Shown: positions 36,838 to 39,398 of the stretch, piece by piece | How the letters are laid out: every line of letters starts with the position of its first letter | Numbering within the stretch: the first letter of the stretch is position 1 | From: an uncultured Hyphomicrobiales bacterium | Lineage (GTDB): Bacteria > Pseudomonadota > Alphaproteobacteria > Rhizobiales > Devosiaceae | Direction: 5' to 3' | NCBI GenBank assembly: GCA_903842455.1 | Contig: CAIMLX010000248.1 | Location: 1-39,398, forward strand | DNA: 39,398 nt | Notes under the pieces: generated by a model | What the model saw: the letters and a program-made list of their open reading frames with translations, nothing else | Told to the model about the DNA's origin: nothing | The model's database searches: none | Position numbers and translations under genes: made by a program

Positions 36838-37806
36838 ATGCCTTCGCCGAACCTTAGCGAAATCATCACCTCAACTCTCCGCAACCGGACGGGCAAACTT
36901 GCTGACAACGTCACCAAGAACAATGCCCTGCTGTATCGCCTGAAGCAGCGTGGGCGCACCAAGCCCGCGTCTGGCGGTCGGACGCTCGTTCAAGAGCTGT
37001 CCTATCAGGAGAACAGCACGTTCATGTGGTACTCTGGCTATGATCCTCTGGACATCGCCGCCACGGACGTGATATCGGCTGCGGAGTTCGACTGGAAGCA
37101 GGCTGCGGTCGCTGTCACCATCAGCGGCCTCGAACAGCTCCAGAACGCAGGCAAGGAGAAAATCCTCGACCTGCTCGAAAGCCGCATCGATGTGGCTGAG
37201 AAGACCATGCAGAACCAGATCAGCTCCGCCTGCTACGGCGACGGCACTGGCAATGGTGGCAAGCAGATCGGCGGGCTTCAGCTCCTTGTGGCTGACGCTC
37301 CCGGCTCCGGCACTGTGGGCGGCATCAACCGCCTGACGTGGTCCTTCTGGCGCAACATCGCACGCGACAGCTCTGTCGCTGGCGTGACGCTGACGAAGGA
37401 CACGATCCAGTCGGAGATGGGCATCATGTACACGCAGCTCGTGCGTGGCACGGATCGCCCCGATCTGATCATCACGGACAACAACAACTGGCTGCTGTAC
37501 CTCGCCTCGTTGCAGGCGATCCAGCGCATCACCAACGACAACCTTGGTCAGGCTGGCTTCACCAACCTGAAGTACATGGATGCCGATGTGGTGCTGGACG
37601 GCGGCGTCGGCAACGGTTGCCCCGTGGACCACATGTACTTCCTGAACAGCGACTACATCCACTATCGCCCTCACAGCGATAGGAATATGGTCGTTATGGG
37701 CGGCGAGCGCATGAACACCAACCAAGACGCTGTCGTGAAGCTGATCGGCTGGGCGGGCAATATGACCGCTTCCAACTGCTCGCTTCAGGGCGTGCTTCAG
37801 AAGTAA
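36838..37806 (+). CDS. Major capsid protein
   Basis: This 322-residue protein has the pattern of a well-known HK97-fold capsid family of short-tailed phages: LADNVTKNNALLYRLKQRG, GGRTLVQELSYQENSTF, AAEFDWKQAAVAVTISGLE, IGGLQLLVADAP, then PDLIITDNNNWLLYLASLQ, FTNLKYMDADVVLDGG and a final VVKLIGWAGNMTASN. The N-arm is short, with no obvious delta domain, consistent with a separate scaffold gene just upstream. AAGGAG lies 9 nt before the ATG. It should be the most abundant virion protein. Confidence 0.92.
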   Translation: MPSPNLSEIITSTLRNRTGKLADNVTKNNALLYRLKQRGRTKPASGGRTLVQELSYQENSTFMWYSGYDPLDIAATDVISAAEFDWKQAAVAVTISGLEQLQNAGKEKILDLLESRIDVAEKTMQNQISSACYGDGTGNGGKQIGGLQLLVADAPGSGTVGGINRLTWSFWRNIARDSSVAGVTLTKDTIQSEMGIMYTQLVRGTDRPDLIITDNNNWLLYLASLQAIQRITNDNLGQAGFTNLKYMDADVVLDGGVGNGCPVDHMYFLNSDYIHYRPHSDRNMVVMGGERMNTNQDAVVKLIGWAGNMTASNCSLQGVLQK

Positions 37807-37820
37807 GGGAGGGCACAGAT

Positions 37821-38312
37821 ATGCCTTATCGCGTTCGCGACGAATATATCGGCGCTCCGGTGATCACCGACACGGACACGGTTGCAAAGGTGCCACTCGG
37901 CACTCGTCTGCACGCCTACGATCCGGTGTACGGCGACGGCGAGTTCATCTACCTTCTGGGCGCTGCCTCGACGGTGGTGGGTTCGTGGGTCACCTTCCAG
38001 TCGGACAACAACGGCACCGCGCTTCTGGCAGCCAATGCCATCGGCCCGGTCGCGGTTGCGATGTCCGCCAACGTGGCAAACCAGTACGGCTGGTATCAGA
38101 TTTACGGCAAGGCCGTGGGTCTGGCTCTCGCGGGTTATGTTGACAACGCTCTCGTCTATGCGACCGCCACGGCGGGCAGCGTGGATGATGCAGTGGTTGC
38201 TGGCGACCGCGTCAAGGGCGCTCTCGGCGCATCCGCAGTGGGCACGCCCGCTGCTGGTCAGGCCGAGTTCGAAATCCAGTATCCGCTGATGGATGACGGC
38301 TCGGCTGCCTAA
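37821..38312 (+). CDS. Probable head decoration protein
   Basis: The 163-residue protein is beta-rich (KVPLGTRLHAYDPVYGDG, GSWVTFQSDNNGTALL, YGWYQIYGKAVGLALAG) and follows the capsid by 14 bp. Proteins of this size and place commonly bind the capsid surface. The role is inferred from position and composition. Confidence 0.65.
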   Translation: MPYRVRDEYIGAPVITDTDTVAKVPLGTRLHAYDPVYGDGEFIYLLGAASTVVGSWVTFQSDNNGTALLAANAIGPVAVAMSANVANQYGWYQIYGKAVGLALAGYVDNALVYATATAGSVDDAVVAGDRVKGALGASAVGTPAAGQAEFEIQYPLMDDGSAA

Positions 38313-38369
38313 GCCGAGTTCACGACAACAGGGGCGGGGAGCAATCTCCGCCTCTTCTACCTTCGCCCC
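38300..38369 (+). terminator. Paired hairpins after the capsid genes
   Basis: CTCGGCT / AGCCGAG forms a 7-bp hairpin over the stop codon of the decoration gene (about 38300-38318). It is followed by a second hairpin with outer GGGGCG / CGCCCC and inner GGGGAG / CTCC pairing (about 38331-38369). There is no long T run, so this is probably an attenuator or RNA-processing point that lowers expression downstream of the abundant capsid genes. Confidence 0.45.
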
Positions 38370-38389
38370 AGCAACTAGGAAAAAACATC

Positions 38390-38974
38390 ATGTTCGATCC
38401 GACCGACGACCAGTTCTTCATGCCATCGCCGCAGAACACGGGACGCGGCCCCCGACCGATCCTCCGCTTCTACATCGAGCCCGTCGAGCAGACCGCTCTC
38501 TCCGCACAGGAGGGCCGTCCGGTCTACAAGGACGTGGACATGGTCGGCATCACCAACCCCGGCTCGCGCGACGAGCATGTGGTGAACGCCGAGAAGAAGG
38601 CCAAGACCGATGAATACATCGCTTGGGCCTACAAGAAGTGGAAGGCCACGCAGGAGCAGGTGGTCGATGGCACGCCCGTCGAGACCGTGCCCTTCCTCGG
38701 CAAGGCCGTGGTGCTGGAGCTGAAGGCCATCAACATCCACACGCTGGAGCAGCTCGCGCTCGCGCCGGAGCCCGCCCTGCAGCGCATGATGGGCCTCCGC
38801 GACCTGAAGAAGAAGGCAGAGGCCTACATGGCCGCAGCCAAGGACAGCGCCGTCGTCACCAAGATGCAGCATGAGCTGTCGCAGCGTGACCATGAGATCG
38901 CCGCACTGAAGGCCTCGATGGCTCAGATGTCGGCCCGCTTCGATGAGATGCAGAAGGAGCAGGCCAATGGCTGA
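38390..38974 (+). CDS. Conserved-type head/neck operon protein
   Basis: A 194-residue protein with the pattern RFYIEPVEQTA, VDMVGITNPGSRDEHV, DGTPVETVPFLGKAVV and LKAINIHTLEQLALAPEPAL. This pattern is common in phages between capsid and tail genes, where its function is unknown. The INIHTLEQLA stretch resembles a helix-hairpin-helix-like segment. The last 50 residues are a coiled coil (MQHELSQRDHEIAALKASM). Confidence 0.65.
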   Translation: MFDPTDDQFFMPSPQNTGRGPRPILRFYIEPVEQTALSAQEGRPVYKDVDMVGITNPGSRDEHVVNAEKKAKTDEYIAWAYKKWKATQEQVVDGTPVETVPFLGKAVVLELKAINIHTLEQLALAPEPALQRMMGLRDLKKKAEAYMAAAKDSAVVTKMQHELSQRDHEIAALKASMAQMSARFDEMQKEQANG

Positions 38975-39233
38975 CATCTCCCTCCAGCCTGTCTACGGCC
39001 CGCGCTTCTTCCGAGCCTCCGTCAACGACGGAGACAGCTACGACTTCTTCGAGCATCGCGTGGACAGCCGGACAGGCGTCGGCCCGCGCATCGCGACGAA
39101 GCAGGACAAGCAGAACCACGCATCGCTCTGGGCCAAGTATCAGGCGGCTCTCACCGAGGAGCTGAACGCTGGCCTCGTCGGCAACGCTCCGGCGAAGGTC
39201 GTGACGCCGCCTCCGAAGAAGAAGGGCAAGTGA
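38967..39233 (+). CDS. Small head/neck operon protein
   Basis: The 88-residue protein starts at the ATG at 38967, with AAGGAG 7 nt upstream and an 8-bp overlap with the previous gene. It has a short beta part (FFRASVNDGDSYDFFEHRVD), a helix (SLWAKYQAALTEELNAG) and a basic tail (PPPKKKGK). No family is recognised. It lies directly before the adaptor gene that crosses the contig join. Confidence 0.6.
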   Translation: MADISLQPVYGPRFFRASVNDGDSYDFFEHRVDSRTGVGPRIATKQDKQNHASLWAKYQAALTEELNAGLVGNAPAKVVTPPPKKKGK

Positions 39234-39234
39234 C

Positions 39235-39398
39235 ATGACCTCACAGAAGAACATGCTGCAGATTATTCAGGACGCCTGCACCGATGTCGGCCAGCCGCGC
39301 CCATCCATCGTCGTCTCGGCCACGGAGGAGACGCCGCGCAGAATGCTCCGTCTACTGAATAAAGCTGGCACCCAGCTCATGCGCGAGTTTGAGTGGCC
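39235..39398 (+). CDS. Head-tail adaptor protein (5' part; continues at base 1)
   Basis: The ATG at 39235 opens the frame that continues through the repeated 141 bp and joins base 2 of the window in phase. After closing the circle the full gene is 714 bp and encodes 237 residues. The new N-terminal part reads MTSQKNMLQIIQDACTDVG, which fits adaptor proteins better than a start at base 86. Confidence 0.85.
   Translation, partial: MTSQKNMLQIIQDACTDVGQPRPSIVVSATEETPRRMLRLLNKAGTQLMREFEW
39258..39398. repeat. Terminal direct repeat, right copy
   Basis: This copy is identical to 1-141. It implies a circular or circularly permuted genome of 39,257 bp after removing one copy. Confidence 0.95.

Noticed and set aside
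39258-39398. Physical direct terminal repeat of the virion DNA
   Set aside because: The length equals a typical assembler k-mer and the repeat falls inside a gene with no packaging signal, so an assembly overlap is simpler.
1-39398. tRNA genes, CRISPR arrays, insertion sequences and integrase
   Set aside because: I looked for tRNA-like TpsiC arms, regular spaced repeats and transposase or integrase motifs and saw none.

Overview
This window is one complete tailed-phage genome, cut open at an arbitrary point. Its last 141 bases (39258-39398) repeat its first 141 (1-141) exactly, and one tail gene runs across the join, so the molecule closes to a circle of 39,257 bp. The DNA is GC-rich and about 95% coding, and its genes overlap as ATGA, TGATG or TAATG. 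It carries TerL, a P22-like portal, scaffold, HK97-type capsid, a head-tail adaptor, a nozzle-like tail protein and glycine-rich ejection-type proteins. There is no tape-measure, sheath or tail-tube gene, so I infer a short-tailed (podovirus-like) phage. A Gram-negative, probably alphaproteobacterial, host is my guess from protein style only. I see no integrase, repressor, DNA polymerase, RNA polymerase or tRNA gene, so the phage is probably virulent or non-integrating and uses the host replication machinery.

Layout on the circle. (1) The late + strand block starts at 22748. It runs through packaging (23635-25442), a 1205-residue polyvalent protein, portal, small head proteins, a 13-repeat protein, scaffold, capsid, decoration protein and connector proteins. 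It crosses the join into adaptor, nozzle, GNAT protein, two virion peptidoglycan-hydrolase domains on one protein, an S74-like protein, two ejection-type proteins, a tail fibre and a lysis cluster (amidase, holin and small membrane proteins), ending at 13186. (2) A - strand block (15077 back to 13209) encodes a Sak/Rad52-like annealing protein and small partners. (3) A short + strand replication block (15240-17564) encodes an O-like winged-helix protein, a helper and a VRR-NUC nuclease. (4) A - strand early block (21371 back to 17856) encodes ten small proteins, one of them DUF932. (5) A short + pair (21862-22586) ends in an intrinsic terminator before the late genes.

The most striking part is block 4. 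Five intergenic gaps or leaders (19010-19079, 19506-19574, 20042-20109, 20625-20693, 21372-21443) carry one repeated structured element: a small GGAA/UUCC hairpin, a 7-10 bp hairpin whose sequence changes while pairing is kept, a conserved GC-rich box, then a start-associated GGAGAC-N-ACC-ATG. A sixth gap (21058-21125) has no such element. In its place, starting at the base after the upstream stop codon, is what reads as a complete type II hammerhead ribozyme (21074-21125, - strand) with every core position intact. The same GGAGAC start signature precedes nearly all early genes and is not seen at most late genes, which suggests a common post-transcriptional control system for the early region.
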